Positions 63,393 through 64,000 of a DNA stretch of 64,000 nucleotides are shown piece by piece. Where the stretch lies: assembly GCF_023712425.1 (NCBI RefSeq), contig NZ_JAMAYG010000004.1:248001-312000 (forward strand), written 5' to 3'. Origin of the DNA: Rothia sp. P100. Lineage in GTDB: Bacteria; Actinomycetota; Actinomycetes; Actinomycetales; Micrococcaceae. Below the pieces are notes generated by a model that was not told where the DNA came from, did not search any database, and was given only the letters and a program-made list of their open reading frames with translations. Positions within the stretch are counted from its first letter, which is position 1, and each line of letters begins with the position of its first letter. Both the position numbers and the translations under genes were made by a program.

Positions 63393-64000
63393 ATGCCCGT
63401 CCTTCTTCCCACCTCCCTCACCCAGCTCACCGATGAGCTCAACTACCATACCGGCAAGCTCATTCACGCCGGTGGCGGCGGCAACGATGTTCGCCGTAGC
63501 ATTTTACCCGGCGGTGTGCGCGTGATCACCGAGCGCATGCCCTCCCAGCGTTCTGTTTCAATTGGCTTTTGGGTAGGGGTTGGCTCACGCGATGAAGCCC
63601 CCGGTATGCTGGGTTCCACTCACTTCCTTGAACACCTGCTTTTTAAGGGCACCGGCCAGCGTACCGCACTTGATATTGCCCACGCCTTTGACAGGGTGGG
63701 CGGCGAATCCAACGCGCTCACCGCTAAAGAGCACACCTGCTACTACGCACGAGTGTTGGACGAGGACACCTCCATGGCCATTGACGTCATCGCCGATATG
63801 GTGACCGGCGCTGTCATTGACCCCGAACTGCTGGAGCAAGAGCGCGGCGTCATCCTCGAAGAGATCGCCATGGACCAGGACGACCCCACCGACGTTGCCT
63901 TTGAGTCATTCATCGAGCAGCTCATGGGAACCCACCCGCTGGGACGCCCCATCGGGGGTACCCCGCAAGAAATCACCGATGTCTCCCGCGAAGCGGTGTG
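63393..64000 (+). CDS. M16-family zinc peptidase, 3' end outside window
   Basis: First 202 residues of an M16 (mitochondrial processing peptidase-like) protease. The inverted zinc motif HxxEH is HFLEH (H77, E80, H81), followed by LLFKGTGQRT. The downstream conserved Glu region RGVILEEIAMDQDDP is also present. The opening VRRSILPGGVRVITERMPS and GFWVGVGSRDE is typical. ATG 63393 lies after AGAGAG. It follows pnp, the standard actinobacterial order. The gene runs off the window, so length and C-terminal domain are unseen. Confidence 0.93.
   Translation, partial: MPVLLPTSLTQLTDELNYHTGKLIHAGGGGNDVRRSILPGGVRVITERMPSQRSVSIGFWVGVGSRDEAPGMLGSTHFLEHLLFKGTGQRTALDIAHAFDRVGGESNALTAKEHTCYYARVLDEDTSMAIDVIADMVTGAVIDPELLEQERGVILEEIAMDQDDPTDVAFESFIEQLMGTHPLGRPIGGTPQEITDVSREAV

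Overview
The window comes from a high-GC Gram-positive actinobacterium, most likely a Micrococcaceae member close to Rothia. This is inferred from conserved gene order (dgt-dnaG; rpsB-tsf-pyrH-frr-cdsA; dxr-rseP-ispG-GNAT-proS; rimP-nusA-ylxR-infB-rbfA-truB-ribF; rpsO-pnp-M16 peptidase), frequent GTG/TTG starts, and actinobacterial families (Holin-X, DUF4081-GNAT, DUF4439, DivIVA-repeat protein). I could run no search, so genus is a suggestion only.

Layout. 1-5.6 kb: end of an acetyltransferase, a TetR regulator divergent from a GAP/LysE-type membrane protein with an operator between them, then dGTPase, a small membrane protein and DNA primase. 5.7-9.2 kb: tRNA-Asn and a reactive-sulfur cluster: TauE/SafE exporter, a YgaP-like rhodanese with an early in-frame stop codon, a CstR-like regulator and a CstB-like persulfide dioxygenase-rhodanese, tied together by three near-identical operator palindromes. 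9.3-12.4 kb: Holin-X/DUF3618 membrane protein, a glycosyltransferase, a CAT-anticodon tRNA and an M23 peptidase. 13-20.6 kb: translation and envelope genes (rpsB, tsf, pyrH, frr, cdsA), a four-repeat DivIVA-like protein, a DUF485/acetate symporter pair and a GlsB-like stress protein. 20.8-36 kb: ABC exporter, isoprenoid genes dxr and ispG, site-2 protease, GNAT, proS and a second TauE protein. A pyruvate formate-lyase cluster sits between dxr and rseP. 36.4-45.4 kb: rimP to ribF. 45.4-60.3 kb: accessory genes between ribF and rpsO (aldo/keto reductase, the AI-2 pair mtnN-luxS, universal stress protein, TctCBA transporter, type I restriction-modification operon). 60.5-64 kb: rpsO, pnp and the start of an M16 peptidase cut by the window end.

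Main points of interest. (1) The pyruvate formate-lyase is naturally in two pieces: a 708-residue core with the Cys-Cys centre but no glycyl-radical domain, and a separate 83-residue protein carrying the RVSGYA radical loop, next to the activating enzyme. (2) The EcoR124-like type I restriction operon has a DUF262-DUF1524 protein with a C-terminal alkyltransferase-like winged helix inserted, with tight translational spacing, between hsdM and hsdS. (3) HsdS carries a 12-bp tandem repeat coding LEAE units between its two target-recognition domains, as in the EcoR124 spacer-length switch. (4) The sulfur regulon has three matching operators, and its rhodanese gene carries an amber codon at position 6.
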